Assembly (NCBI GenBank): GCA_019925105.1
Contig: JAHGAU010000002.1
Location: 62,001-126,000, forward strand
Direction: 5' to 3'
Length of the DNA stretch: 64,000 nucleotides
From: Niebla homalea
Lineage: Eukaryota; Ascomycota; Lecanoromycetes; Lecanorales; Ramalinaceae
Of this stretch, positions 38,501 to 50,220 are shown piece by piece. Position 1 is the first letter of the stretch. The number at the start of each line of letters is the position of its first letter. The translations under genes were made by a program, and so were the position numbers. A model generated the notes under the pieces. The model saw only the letters and a list, made by a program, of their open reading frames with translations. It was not told the origin of the DNA and searched no databases.

Positions 38501-39613
38501 GTTTCCAGGTGTGTTTGCCAAGGGTTGCTTTGATGCTGTGCTCCGCGCATCCTGCGGCTTTGATGTCTGAGGCTGGCTGTTACTAATCTTTCTGGACTGA
38601 TTCGATTGCGTAGCAGGAGTGGCCGAAGAACGCGACTGAGAGTGTGCCGAGACCGGAGGTGCATGTGGGGTCTGCGGTTGGGCGGGTGACGCATTGTAGC
38701 GGGCTTGCTGTCCAGTCGTTGTAGATGGGGCGGATCCGTAATTGTAGTTGCTGCCTCGTTGACCTGACGAGGATTGAGTCACCTGTGTTGCCGAGACCTG
38801 AGGGGAGTGGTTGCTGCGGGCCCCGGCCTGAGACTTTGGGCGTGTCATTGCTTGTCCACTGGCAGGACGTGCCGTCTGAGGAGTATAATGATTTTGACGA
38901 TATGATGCTTGGTTGATCTGGGCCTGTTGGGATGGATTGCTATACTGATGCTGGGCTGGACTGCTTCGACCAGTGGTATTCGAGCCGTAAGGTTGACTGG
39001 AATAGGCAGGCAATGTGTTCGGTGTCTGGTAAGTATTTGTGTATGGCAAGCCGTTGGTAGGTTGCTGATTCGAGCCTTGAGTATCAACTCTTTGATGGGA
39101 ATGGCTGGTGTCTGAAGATCCACCGTAACCCCCAGTGGTACCGTAGTTGTTGCGCGAACGGTTGTAATCGATGAGCTGCGACAAGGATGACTGCTGCTGC
39201 TGCGGCTGCTGATCCGGCCCAAGACTCGAGGCGTATGCTAAATTGCCCAAAGCAGTAGTATCCGGCCGGCTGCTCACATAGGTGTTAGAACTTTCATTGT
39301 TTCTCCCACTTGACGATTCTAAGCCTCCATAATTTTGATTGCCGTAGGAGAGCGCGGCTTGGGCAGAAGATGTCACCGAATTGTTGCTATATCCTTGGGC
39401 GTCGTAGTTGCTATTGGACTGATGGGTTGACTGATTGTGGCTCTGATGCTGCTGCTGTTGCCGTTGGCGCTCACTTTGGTAGGCACTCAAGGGTTGAAAG
39501 GAGGGATCGGAAGAATAGGCGCCACCGGAGCTCGACTGGTTGTTGCTTTGCTGCGAACTCTGCGGTGGCGGCTGATAGTATGGTGAGAATTGGTTGTAGC
39601 CACTATATGACAT
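35587..39613 (-). CDS. AT-hook, C2H2 zinc-finger chromatin-type protein
   Basis: Two exons (38192-39613 and 35587-38127) with a 64-bp intron give 1320 residues. Residues 1-390 are Gln/Ser/Asn/Tyr-rich, prion-like and probably disordered. A charged helix (about 395-475) with QIELEMKQMIEKMRDYKAKDP and VWEEFKK precedes the splice. A later ordered segment (about 600-690; YWPEGKKRGLAIAARNALL, HALLDRNPSYAQLCEYLEAKGF) resembles a small winged-helix domain. Two AT-hooks (GRRGRPPKKRF and RKGRPPGAKN) mark DNA binding. The C-terminus has two C2H2 fingers of C-x4-C type (CHWENC...HVRKQH and CKWNDC...HVEKQH). A nuclear role in chromatin or transcription is inferred from these parts. A strong GTGAGT near the end could extend the C-terminus by an extra exon. 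I do not recognise a named orthologue. Confidence 0.83.
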
Positions 39614-40061
39614 CCTGTGCTAGCAGGAATGCAAGAGCGCTTGAGGATGAAGGTCCTGGGAAATATTAAATGTTTGAGCCGAGCGAGGTTCGCGATTCGC
39701 TTCAAGGACGTGTCATGCTGCGCGTTCTTTATTGATTAAGCCAGCAGAATAAAGCGCATACGTTCACGAGCGAAAAATGAGCGAAATATCTAGCTGGTGA
39801 AGACCATATCATCTAAAGTCTGGTGACAACCAGATGTGAAGGCCTGAGTCCTAAATCATCATCATCATCACCAATTTCAATTTCTCGTCGGTCTCGCAAT
39901 CACACTCCCCTCGCTCGATCTTGATCTAGTCTAGCCCACGTTAGCGAGTCACTAGCGGCATCAGTCTTGGCACACACTCACTGCCCAGCCAAGCCAGCTT
40001 GTTGTCTACCAAAAAGTCGCTTCAACTCTTCAGCGACAATACAATCTCCCCATCGCCCATC
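39614..40061. promoter_or_regulatory. Bidirectional promoter, AT-hook gene/RPL26
   Basis: The 448 bp separate the start codons of the AT-hook gene (minus) and RPL26 (plus). It contains an (ATC)n run near 39856-39873 and C/T-rich stretches before RPL26. Confidence 0.5.
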
Positions 40062-40655
40062 ATGACGAAGATCAATACATGTAAGTACAGGATCTCTTAT
40101 CTCGACATCTCAATTCCACAAACATCATTCACTGACAAACCATTCATTCTTCTAGCCCTCTCGTCCTCGCGGCGCAAGTCCCGCAAAGCCCACTTCAGCG
40201 CCCCATCCTCTGTCCGCCGTGTCATCATGAGCGCTCCCCTCTCCAAGGAACTCCGAGAGAAGCATAACGTAGGCCATCCCTCCTCCCGAACCCCCTTCTT
40301 CCCCCAATCTCCGTGCTCTCCCACACCCTCTGGCCTTGAGGTCCTCCCTCGCTGACTTCGCTCGCTCGCCCAGGTCCGCTCCATCCCCCTCCGCAAAGAC
40401 GACGAGGTCATCATCATGCGCGGCTCCAACAAAGGCCGCGAAGGCAAAATCACCTCCGTCTACCGGTTGAAATACCTAATCCACATCGAGCGCGTTGTCC
40501 GGGAAAAGACGAACGGACAGAGCGTTCCGGTGGGAGTGGCGCCGAGTAAAGTGGTGGTGACGAAGTTGAAGATCGATAAGGACAGGGAGGATATTTTGAA
40601 GAGGATTGGGGAAGGGAGGAAAGCTAGGGCGGAGAGAACGGAGAGGAGCAAGTAG
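40062..40655 (+). CDS. RPL26: Cytosolic ribosomal protein uL24 (L26)
   Basis: 60S subunit protein near the polypeptide exit tunnel. Three exons (40062-40080, 40156-40268, 40374-40655) with introns of 75 and 105 bp give 137 residues. The first exon has only six codons plus one base (MTKINT). The protein continues [34 protein letters not shown] and a KOW motif ([18 protein letters not shown]), the hallmark of uL24. Length and first-exon size are typical for fungal ribosomal genes. The C-terminus is Lys/Arg-rich. Confidence 0.96.
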
Positions 40656-41516
40656 AGGGGAGTCACGGAAGCGGTGAGAGAAGGAGGGAGGGGTCGTTGG
40701 GGAGGGGAATACGGGTGATCAGGTTGGTCGTGTGACTGAGATTCTTCTATGGGAAGAAGAAAGTCCTACAATGGCGGGCTGCATTTCCGATGCCTCAGAT
40801 GATAAAGCAAAAGAGCAAAAATATTAAGAGCTACCATTGATTGTTCACTTAGGTAAAGAACATGCCATTTCACTTTTCTCGTTGATTTCATTGAACCAGG
40901 CTTTGCTTGAGAAAGCCTTGCTGGTATCTCAATTCCTCGTGCTGCTTTCCCTTCGCGCTGGTGCCATACAGAGAACCGCGAGTATTTATCTCCGGCGCAA
41001 CCTCCATAATACTCATGGTCGTTCCGGTATACGGCTCGCGAAGATCGATGCAACGCTCTTGCAATCAGAGAGTCGCCTTGCCTGCAGACCACCCCCTGAA
41101 CCTCTCTGGATGGTCTCAGTGAAGGTGGTGTGGTTTGATGGCCAAGGTACATGCGCACGTTGCCTGCCTTGCAGCGGGGCCTCGGATATCTGTGGTAAGG
41201 GAGCTGGAGGAGTTCAATGAAGAAGGGGTCCCATTGCAGGGATGCAGGGATGGTTGCACCTTCTTCTCATTTTAAGACCCCAATATATATGCCTAAGAAG
41301 TCGAACGGAAATACATACCTTAGATACAATGAAATCCAAAATAAGGAACAGCGCTGCCAGTGCAATTATGTATGCGCACCATGTCAGCTTTACGACGCTG
41401 TGAAGAGCATGAAGTGAAAAGCAAAGGTCATCATGCATGTATCATCAATCCTTGAGCCTAAACCTTCCAACAACAATTTGCCCCCATCCGTTTTGTGGAA
41501 AGGACATGAAGTCACT
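40656..41516. other. Convergent intergenic spacer
   Basis: Lies between the ends of RPL26 (plus) and the Zn2Cys6 gene (minus). Only short frames; no gene or repeat supported. Confidence 0.5.
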
Positions 41517-44285
41517 TCAGACGACGATGTACTCCCCATCCACTCTCTCCATCGCTCTGCGCCACTTGAATCCCTGCGCAGCATACTCTGCCGGTCCCAT
41601 TCCAGTCATGGTCCCAGTGGTTGTCGCCACCGATGCCGCCATACCCATAGTAGATGTTGCGGGCGTATTGGACGGCGGTGGCATACTTGCTGCCATTGCA
41701 GCATATTCGTCTACTGGAGAGCCCATACCGACTGATTCTCCACAATCATCCCTCCACACCTTTTCTAATAATTCCAACCCGGATATGTTGTTGAAGAATC
41801 CGCTGTCCTTCTGAATCCCCCAGCACCTCTCCCTGATCAATCCGCGCCCTTGTTCTGACACGCATTCCGTGCCCGTGATGAAGAGGGGCCACAGCAGGAA
41901 GACGTCAGATTTGACGAGGGCGATATGATACAGCGCTTTCGTAACCAGAGACTGGAATTTCGGGTGGGGGGAGGGGAGGTGCGGGTAGGCGAGACGTTCG
42001 GTGTAGAGGAGCGCGGAGTAACGAAAGGACTCGGAGATGTGGACGAGATCGACATGATCCTCGGGGTGATTGCTCCCGTTGCCGGAGGTGGAGCTATTTG
42101 TAGGAGACGAGGGAGGGATGTGCCACTCGTGAAGGCGTTGGCGAATGTCGGTCCACTCCTGCCAAAACTGGGTGCGAGTGTCTGGTTGTTGGGCTGGTGG
42201 TGGCGATGGAGTGGTGGGAGGAGGACGCATCTCGGACCAGCCGTTGCCGTCAAAACGATTGTTGTTCATGCTGTAGTAGTCGGTGCAGGATGGTGATGGT
42301 GAGGGCAATGGCTGTGCCTTTGTTTCTTGTGCGAGAGGAGGTGAGGAGCGATTGGGAGATGTCCGACCCGGTGAAGCACGACCGACTGCTTTATTCTGGC
42401 TCAGGAGGTTGAGACGGCCCAGTTTCGCAATCGTCTTAAACAGACGGCCGTCACAGCCGGCCAGATTCTCCAGCGCCCATTCCTCGCCGGTGAGTGAGGA
42501 CATGTCAAGATCTTCGCCATTGAGTTGGCTTTCACGGTCATTGACCGTGGCCGTCATGGCGTCAAACCAGGTAAACATGATGGTGAGCCAATTGGTTGCC
42601 TTGGAATTGCGCCCTTTGGTGCCCCCACGAAGAGCGAGGATCTTTTTGACGCCAGCGAACTGGGTCTTGAACTTTGCCACGCCAGTGTCACAAATGTGGT
42701 AGAGGCAGAGGATCAGCAGACTGGCAAGGATTGAATCGTCTTCACGCCGATCGGGATCAGCCAGCTGTTGGTTGAGGCCTTTGATGGCAGCACCTTTATG
42801 ATGAAGCTCCTCTGCTGATGGCTCACTATTCGATGTTTGCGGGAGTCCGTCAACACCAACGTCCATGAGACTGTGGGCCATTGACGACTTTCGCACTGAT
42901 TGGTCGTGTGAAGAATCGCCATTGCCTTGCAAGCTCCGATTCAGGGCTGAGGGGTTTTGCGATCTTCTCATGCGGAGATTGCTCGCCGAAAGGGCGGCGA
43001 TAGCATGTTGAAGGGTCTCGCTTCCCACGGCGAGGCTGAGGATGTGAGACCGATATGGATTTGATGGACCATCAAAGGCGACGATAACAGGCGAGATCAC
43101 TTTGTCGTAGTAGTCGATCAAGAATTGCAGTTTCGGAGTGTTGCCGATGTGCAATGATGGAAGAGATCTTGGCACGAGAAGCGAGGAATGATCCCCCATT
43201 TCATCAGGTACCAGAGAGGTCGATTCGGTGGTGAAGCTGTGGAATTTCGGGTCGAGAATAAGAGCGCCATCATGGGGAGGGCCGCCCATGGCAAGATCCT
43301 TGGACTGAAACGGCTCCTGCATAGGCACCATGCCGTCCATGCTGCCGCCAAAGTAGGTATGCATATCGTCATTGCCCGCGTGCTGACTACTGCGATCGGA
43401 ACTGACGCTGGAACCCATGTGGTGTCCATCCCAGCTGAGATTGCTGCTGGTGAAGAAATTGTTCTCGTATGGCGCGCTGTGCTGTTGGCCAAATTGCTTC
43501 GGGCTATGGGAGATGAGACCGTGACCAGTGAAGTGGGGAACCATGGGAGATATTTGGGATGATAAGCCAAAATCATGATGTCCGTAGCCGCCAACCACAC
43601 TAGCAGTCATGGGCATTGTCCCGTAGTCCCTGGCTGGGTGCATTGACGAGACTTGAAGAGGCTGCAAGGTGTGCCTTCGGGGTTTCCTGTCGGCGACGCG
43701 CATGTTTCTTGAGCGTGATAGCGATGTCGGTTGCCGCCACTCGAAATTCGGTGGCGGAAACATCGGCGAAGTGTTGCTTGATTGGGTCGCAGAAGCTGGA
43801 TCCATATTGACAAAGCCATAGTTGGTCATGTTTGTGCGACCCTTTGTGGTTGCCGCGCTTGTAGCCATCCCTCCGAGCTTCTGGTTGGAGCTCGTACAAA
43901 CTGATCCTTTGTAGGGGGGGCTAAGCTTCGCCGCCTTTCGAGGCGGGCTTTCGCGTTTCTCTTCCTCATTGTCACCGCTTTGCGCCGCCTTTTTGGAAGA
44001 AGTGATTGGGAGCGAAAGACCTCGAAGCTTGCCTCGGCTGGCAACGCCCACTCCCCATGTCAACGCTGTCTTGTATCCAGAGCAGTCTTTTCCCATGTCG
44101 AGGCATGGTGTGCAATATGGGCGCCTCCGATCGCATTTGGTCTGGCGCTCTTGACAAGCAAAGCAGTCGTCTGCGGCACCGGCGGTAGGTGCTCTGCGAC
44201 GCCGTTTCCGAGGAGAGGTTGTAGGAGGAGATGTGTTGTCGGCTTCGACTTGAGCCTTTCCAGCCTCTGTCTCTGTGACAGACAT
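41517..44285 (-). CDS. Zn2Cys6 fungal transcription factor
   Basis: Uninterrupted frame of 922 residues starting at the ATG at 44285. A basic stretch (RKRRRR) precedes the binuclear zinc cluster with cysteines at 41, 44, 51, 58, 61 and 68 (C-x2-C-x6-C-x6-C-x2-C-x6-C). Directly after it comes TWGVGVASRGKLRGLSLP, a phrase typical of one subgroup of fungal regulators. A Ser/His/Met-rich linker spans about 100-370. From about 375 (PKLQFLIDYYDKVISPVIVAFDG) to the end lies the helical fungus-specific regulatory domain, probably of the Fungal_trans_2 type, broken by Pro/Ser/Asn-rich inserts. Targets cannot be read from the sequence. The neighbouring genes are housekeeping and give no clue to a pathway. 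Confidence 0.9.
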   Translation of the reverse strand: MSVTETEAGKAQVEADNTSPPTTSPRKRRRRAPTAGAADDCFACQERQTKCDRRRPYCTPCLDMGKDCSGYKTALTWGVGVASRGKLRGLSLPITSSKKAAQSGDNEEEKRESPPRKAAKLSPPYKGSVCTSSNQKLGGMATSAATTKGRTNMTNYGFVNMDPASATQSSNTSPMFPPPNFEWRQPTSLSRSRNMRVADRKPRRHTLQPLQVSSMHPARDYGTMPMTASVVGGYGHHDFGLSSQISPMVPHFTGHGLISHSPKQFGQQHSAPYENNFFTSSNLSWDGHHMGSSVSSDRSSQHAGNDDMHTYFGGSMDGMVPMQEPFQSKDLAMGGPPHDGALILDPKFHSFTTESTSLVPDEMGDHSSLLVPRSLPSLHIGNTPKLQFLIDYYDKVISPVIVAFDGPSNPYRSHILSLAVGSETLQHAIAALSASNLRMRRSQNPSALNRSLQGNGDSSHDQSVRKSSMAHSLMDVGVDGLPQTSNSEPSAEELHHKGAAIKGLNQQLADPDRREDDSILASLLILCLYHICDTGVAKFKTQFAGVKKILALRGGTKGRNSKATNWLTIMFTWFDAMTATVNDRESQLNGEDLDMSSLTGEEWALENLAGCDGRLFKTIAKLGRLNLLSQNKAVGRASPGRTSPNRSSPPLAQETKAQPLPSPSPSCTDYYSMNNNRFDGNGWSEMRPPPTTPSPPPAQQPDTRTQFWQEWTDIRQRLHEWHIPPSSPTNSSTSGNGSNHPEDHVDLVHISESFRYSALLYTERLAYPHLPSPHPKFQSLVTKALYHIALVKSDVFLLWPLFITGTECVSEQGRGLIRERCWGIQKDSGFFNNISGLELLEKVWRDDCGESVGMGSPVDEYAAMAASMPPPSNTPATSTMGMAASVATTTGTMTGMGPAEYAAQGFKWRRAMERVDGEYIVV

Positions 44286-44340
44286 TGCGCGAACGGATGA
44301 CGTTGGGACAATGGGGGACTATGACGTGATTTGCATAAAT

Positions 44341-44396
44341 CTGCTGGAGAAAGAGTTAGTGTTGGAGAGTTGATGACGAGCAATGTGGGGTATTAC
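44341..44396 (-). other. Probable intron in the 5' leader of the Zn2Cys6 gene
   Basis: Read on the minus strand, GAG/GTAATA opens and a CACTAACTC branch site plus TTTCTCCAGCAG acceptor closes a 56-bp segment. It ends 55 bp before the regulator's ATG. All four intron signals are present and no coding frame crosses it, so it is best explained as a 5' untranslated intron. Confidence 0.55.
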
Positions 44397-47300
44397 CTCG
44401 ACTTGACAACGCAGGGTAATATATATCAATCGAAAGATGCCACCGGTCTTGTGAAAGGATGAAGGAAGGCTCTAATGGACCCAAAGCAATGTGAATGTAT
44501 GCTCGTGACCGGGGCACATGGACAATATGGCGGGATTGGAAGTATCAAGTAAAGAGGTACCTGAGACCATCATATATAAGAATAATGACGAGGGGGGCTT
44601 TGTGGGGAGCAGGGCCTGCTGCGGTGATTAAGTAAGTCAAGTCACTTGTAGCTGCCCTCAAGAACAGGGAGGGAACGGGTTCGCCTTCTGGTGTCTCCGA
44701 AGGATGGGTGGGATGCGAGATTAGAGCTCAGTGAAAGGGTCGGGGGTCCTTGTATGAAGGTATGAAGAGGGGTGTCTGCATGTATAGATGTACTTCCGTC
44801 TAGCGGGCAGGCTAGAGTGGGTCCATATAAGGATGGATGGGCGGTGGCAGGAAGATGCTGGTCTCTCGAGATGGAAGAAGAGGGACAGCAGATTGACATG
44901 GTCGGCAAAAGCAATAATTAGAAGTGCTAATGCGGAGGGGGAGATGCTGGTTGATCAATTGCTGTGTTGGTACGGCATATTAGCTTGTTGTAGCCACATT
45001 TCGTCGTACCGGAGCATCAAACATCCACCAGAGAATGATCGAGGCTCGAGACGAGGGCGAGAAGGGGGAGGAGGGGGAAGGGAAGGGGCCCGCCGCCCGG
45101 CTGCCGATAACGATAGCCTGTATCAAGATCATCAGCAAGCATGGGATAATTATTGGGATGATGGAATTAACTCAGGTTGATCCCCGTCTCGAAAATTTAG
45201 AGTGAGATGATCCTTTTGACCACTAAGGTGAAGCCCGAGTAGGGGCGACAATGGTGTCCAATCATTGGTTTACTGGGTACAAGCCGAAAGAGCTAAGTAA
45301 CAAGGCTCGGATGGAATAGCGGGATATACTGATAAGCTGGTCACTCGACCGGCCAAGCTGCTTCCATTGATCCATTCACCTTCACCTGACGGTTGATAGA
45401 CTCATCATTGAGGGTGTGATTCACGAGACATGGCAGAGTGCAACTCATATGTCTGGTGCCGTAGGTTGGTTGTGAACAGGCTTGTACCATGTTGCCGTGG
45501 TTGCAATTGATTTCTAGGGCGGACATCACCGCCCGAACGCCGCTATATTTTTAAGGGATCGACATGGGATGACCGCGTTTACTCTAGCAGACTGACCCCC
45601 TCGATATGCCGATATGAGCCAATCAGAAGGCTTACAGGGGTCAATGACTGCATAGACCAAATTCATCATAGTCTGGTAACCCTGGGTTACTGTCGACGCA
45701 GACTACCGCATGCATGGAAGCTTGATGGAACATGCCAACCGTTGCTTACCGCTCTTCTATCAAATGACGCTCCGACCACCGCTTACGCGCTGTTTGCATC
45801 CTTCTCCTTCTAGCTCACGGCAGACTGAAAGCATGGCGAGCTTAGCAACGCCACGTTATGCTTTTAGGCTTTCCCCACCCTTGCTTCTCTCTTCTCTCTC
45901 GACACTTGAGACGCCTATGCAACGGTTCCCTTACGCAGAGACAGAAGAGACTACGATTCGGGACAGGATACCGACGCCTGGGCTGCATCTGACAGCATCA
46001 TGTGTGCGTTGTGTGCTGTGAGGTGGGAGGTAAGAGCTGTAGGCAGTGCGCTCGAGAAGCTTGTGCGTGCGGGGAACATGCTATCACGCCCTCTGAAGGA
46101 GTGCATATACCGTCATCTCTGCATCTTGCAGTCGCACTACAGCATCTGACTCGCTAACCAAACCCAATGCTAAGAGCCAGTCGGCATTGGCAAGACGAGC
46201 CGGAGATTGGTGACAGAAGTCAGAAAGTGGGCACGGAGACCCAACTTACCATGGCTGTGGTATACTATTGATGATTGGCAGGCAGAGTACCCTGGATCCT
46301 GGATGTTCGCCTCTTGATCGTTCAGGAACGAAAGCGAGTAAACCCATGGACAGAAATAGAATAGACGAGTGGCGAAACCTCCGAAGTGAAACAAGTTCCA
46401 GATATTGAAAGGTAACATGGTGGGGACGACCCAGAGGGGTCTGGGATGTTGGATTGTAGCAGTCATAGAGTAAGATAAGGGGATTGTTTCGCCCTGATCA
46501 ATATGGATCCGAGTGTAATTATTCGTCTGCCTGTGACCTGCCGATAAGTGTTCATTGGCCCAGATTGAAGATTAAAAGCACTCTTACTTGCTGCTCACGG
46601 CCATAATCTCCTCCAGTACCGAGGTAAATGTCCAACATTTTCTTTCAATTTATGTGCAGGCGGCACCAGCCGTGCGGGGCGAGCAGTGGAGATAAATTTG
46701 CTCGAAAGTCCGTCAGCGAAAGTCATTATTCTCATCACAGTCCAAGTCAAGGAGCCTCCCCGGTCCAGCCTCCGGCCTCAGTCACTGCTTGCTACACTAT
46801 TTATTGCCGGTTCTGCCGTACCTTACAGAAGGATGCGCACAAACTTCCGAAACATTTGTCTCAGGTTGGCAAGGCCAGATGCAAGACGGCACTCTTCATG
46901 AACCTCGGGCGATGACATCTCCGAAGGATTACCGGAATGAGACCATTATGATAGAACGACGACAGTTGATAATTATAGTTGACCACCAGAATGAGCCAAG
47001 TGAACACGGACCGTCCCCCGTGTTTGTTGGCAATGATGAGTCTAATGCTTCCCTCCTCGAGTCCTCGGCGATGAAGCCAGTTGTAAACCTGTAGTCGGCG
47101 ATCTCACCGAGCCGGCTCGTCCCTTCATCAACTCTAAAATAATGTTGGCTTCATTCCAGTAATGATCATATCCAGACACCCAAGACGGAAGCCTCAAGGA
47201 TGTTGTCTGTGGTTGTCACCCTTTGTGATGTGAGCTTTTCCTCGGCAGATTTAGGGAATGAAGGAGGACCATCAACGATCCATTCTCGCCTTTCTCCAAA

Positions 47301-48180
47301 AACCATGTGACCTCCAAGTTATTTGGTTATATTCTGTGTCAATCATACTCATCTCTTATCAAAATGAGAACAAGGGTGAAGCGACAGGTCCAACATTCGT
47401 TGGTTGTTGTAAACCGATGGTGTTCAGGCTGATACGCCACAGGGTGGGCTGCCGTCACATTGCGGTCAAGTCCTTCGTGTACCTGCCGTTGACGTGCCGT
47501 TGAGGGCATGGTCATAACGCCCCCAAGCTGCCAAGACAGTCCTATCCTTCGATCACAATGTTGCGGCCTCAAACTTGACCATGGCTGTTCGAGCTCCGTT
47601 GCACCTACCAGTCACCAAGATGACGATGTGACTGAACCGATCTGTGCCCACAAAGAGTTCGAGTTTCACAGTACACCTCAAATTCCTGCATTGCTGTTGT
47701 GCCATATGATGTTAGACATCTGCATGATAATTTGTGCTCGTGTCGAAAGCCCGCTTGCGCCCTTCATTAGTCGCCTTGTAGCTCTGGACCTGGGCCTTAT
47801 GTGATAGAAAACACCCTAACTTTAGCATTCTACTCATCGAAAACATTCGGTGCTCGCAGAAGACAGAATCAAAGTAGGGAACTCTGACCTGCGCTGCCTT
47901 TCTGTTGATGTTCCACCATCCACAGCTTCCCCTTGCCGCCCAGCGATTGCTTATGCTTTGTATACTATACAGCATCAGTCTCTGCTTCTAGGGTGCAATG
48001 TCGCCCTTACTCAGTGTTAATGAAGGCAAAAAAATACACTGAGTTAGGACAGTCAGCCCTTGGTTGGGGTGACCCAAGGTGATATGAGGCGTGTGCGCTG
48101 AAGTCACAGGGCAATCAACGGATCATTCCCCAGCACTTCCATTGTTTTCTTTGATAGCTCGAACCTTGAATTCTTTCGGC
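44397..48180. other. Long gene-poor upstream region
   Basis: About 3.8 kb without a supported gene. Frames of up to 130 codons exist, for example on plus at 44788-45180 and minus at 46170-46466, but show no domain and no convincing splice partners. No transposon domain or terminal repeat was noticed. Part may be leader or regulatory DNA of the Zn2Cys6 gene. Confidence 0.4.
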
Positions 48181-48813
48181 ATGCGACACGTTCGTGAAAG
48201 AATCTTTTCCATTGTGTATTACCAGAAAGGAACCACAAGTCACGTGTTCGCTGTTGTAGAGACATTGCGATTCAATTTTTCAGGATTACCATTCTCCGTA
48301 TGGAGAGGAGAAGACAGCCTAGGAAAACAGCGCTTAAAGTACCAATCAATTCGAGCAAGATGGACAGATCCTACCAACGACTTTTCAATATCTTTACAGT
48401 GGAAGAATGGTTTAGAAGGTGAGTCGCGAAAGTTACGCAAATCCAGACCAGAGAGAATGCAAGACTGTCAGGACCAGACCACTGCCACTAATTTAAAGGG
48501 TACAACACTTTCATCAAAAGGGAAGTTAGAAAAGCGCAGATAATCGTAAAATCCTCTGGGGGCAACCTGGATGGTTCTACCCTGCAAACATCGCTCGCAG
48601 TGGCAGTCAAAAAACTGAAGGTGAGTCAAGTCTTACGCCATTCATGCGATCTATTATGTTCTTAAGTTTTGTCTCTCTCCTCATCGTGGTCAATCTGCCC
48701 TCTCGTTATAGATTAGGGCTCTACGGCACCAAGTGATGAAGTATGGGTGCCGCTTCAAAGGCACGGCTAGCCAAGAGACCGTACCACAGCGGCTCGGTCT
48801 GGCCCAACACTGA
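48181..48813 (+). CDS. Predicted three-exon gene, function unknown
   Basis: Proposed exons 48181-48418, 48499-48620 and 48712-48813 with introns of 80 and 91 bp; both donors are strong GTGAGT and the acceptors are AAAG and ATAG. The three exons lie in frames that join without a stop into 153 residues (phases 1 and 0). The middle exon reads like protein, with a KREVRKAQIIVKSSGG segment and a VAVKKLKIRALRHQV basic helix across the second splice. No known domain, signal peptide or membrane helix is seen. The frame is open upstream to 48091, so a longer N-terminus or another exon is possible. Confidence 0.42.
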
Positions 48814-50220
48814 AGCAATGAGTAACGTCGACGACCAATCATTCCAGGCTCAGGGTTCTCAGTGAGAAACAAGCATGGGCCACACTATCATCGCGTGCGT
48901 CACATCACTATACAGAGGCTTTATCAGTGCATGTTTGGCATCGCTAAACCTCCTTGGGCATCCGGCATGCACTGTTAGCACCCCTTGAGCCGCACCCAAT
49001 GAGTCTACTAGTGACGGCTTTCCGACTCCGTTCTTATCAGAGCATCCGGGCTCATTAGTCCTTGGGGGAATGTTGGCACCTTTAAACCGTGATCTTCAAG
49101 CCGCATGGATCATTCCAAGGGACGTCCCAAGGAAATTCATTGCTGGACAAAGTCAAGACCTCACAGGATGCCAAGGCACATGAGCCGAAGCTCAGAATCC
49201 GCAGGATCCAGATCCAGAAAGCGCCAACATATGGTAAGAGACGCCACATGACCAATGCCTTGACACTTCCGCCAACCACTCGTGAATCGTCACACTACGT
49301 TTCCAGGCAGCAAATCAGCTTCAGCGCTACCATCGCTCGGACCACGTTGTCTACATCCCATCAACCCGCGTGCGGCGTATTTTTTGCCAGGCGCCTATCC
49401 TTTCTTCATACTCATCATCAGTCTGTACTGTGATGGCAATTTAACAGGCGCTATCAACAATAACGAAGCCAGCTCATCCTGTTAGCAACTCATCGCAGCA
49501 ATGGTGTTGGAGCATTCAATCTTCAGCTCGAATCCTTCCTGGCAGTCTTCCAAATGCTCCATTCTTCATGCCCTTCCCCAACTTCCCCACCTTTCCCTGA
49601 CTGACCTAGTGAAGCTATCCGGGAGTTGATTGCTGTTCTCCCCGGTCAAGCCTGAGCAGCTTGGTAATGATCCTTCGTTAGACTAATCACACAGTGCGAA
49701 CATTCCTCACGGTTAGCATTGACAAGGCTCCTGACATGGTATGGTCGTGGCTGATGAAGAGATTGTGCCATCCAATCAGCTCTCCTGTCAGATTCGTAAA
49801 CTCTGCATGAACCTATGAGGGCGAGTGTGAAGATTTTCTTGTTCGGTCAGTCCGCTTCTAACGGTGAGTATGACGAAAATTATCACAAATGGACTCACCG
49901 TGAATGTAAGAGTGCAATTTTGTTGTGTGATACCTCCATTTTATTGCATTCACATATCATGGACCATTGCTGCTTTCGTCATTCATCTTATATATGCCAT
50001 TTTATTGCATTCACATATCATGGACCATTGCTGCTTTCGTCATTCATCTCATATATGCCATATTCTTTTCTTTACGGTCAGACTCTCCATACTCAGAATT
50101 GCTTTCACACTGCACCTTTTCTCGACTCGGCGTCATTTGGCTCGCACAATCTGTTTCAGTGATACCAACCACCCTTCGAGACTGGGCTGTCTTCCCTACC
50201 GCAAAGAACACCCTACAATC
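48814..50220. other. Intergenic region with tandem duplication
   Basis: No firm gene. At 49105-49443 an ATG frame meets a GTAAGA donor and a TTTCCAG acceptor that would give a small basic two-exon protein, but two splicing frames are equally possible, so I do not call it. A 61-bp tandem duplication near 49936 is listed separately. Confidence 0.4.
49936..50057. repeat. Two-copy 61-bp tandem duplication
   Basis: Bases 49936-49996 and 49997-50057 are the same 61-bp unit, with a single T/C difference near the end of the unit, so the duplication is young. It begins CCATTTTATTGCATTCACAT. It lies about 160 bp before the ATG of the candidate gene at 50221, probably in its promoter or leader. Confidence 0.92.
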
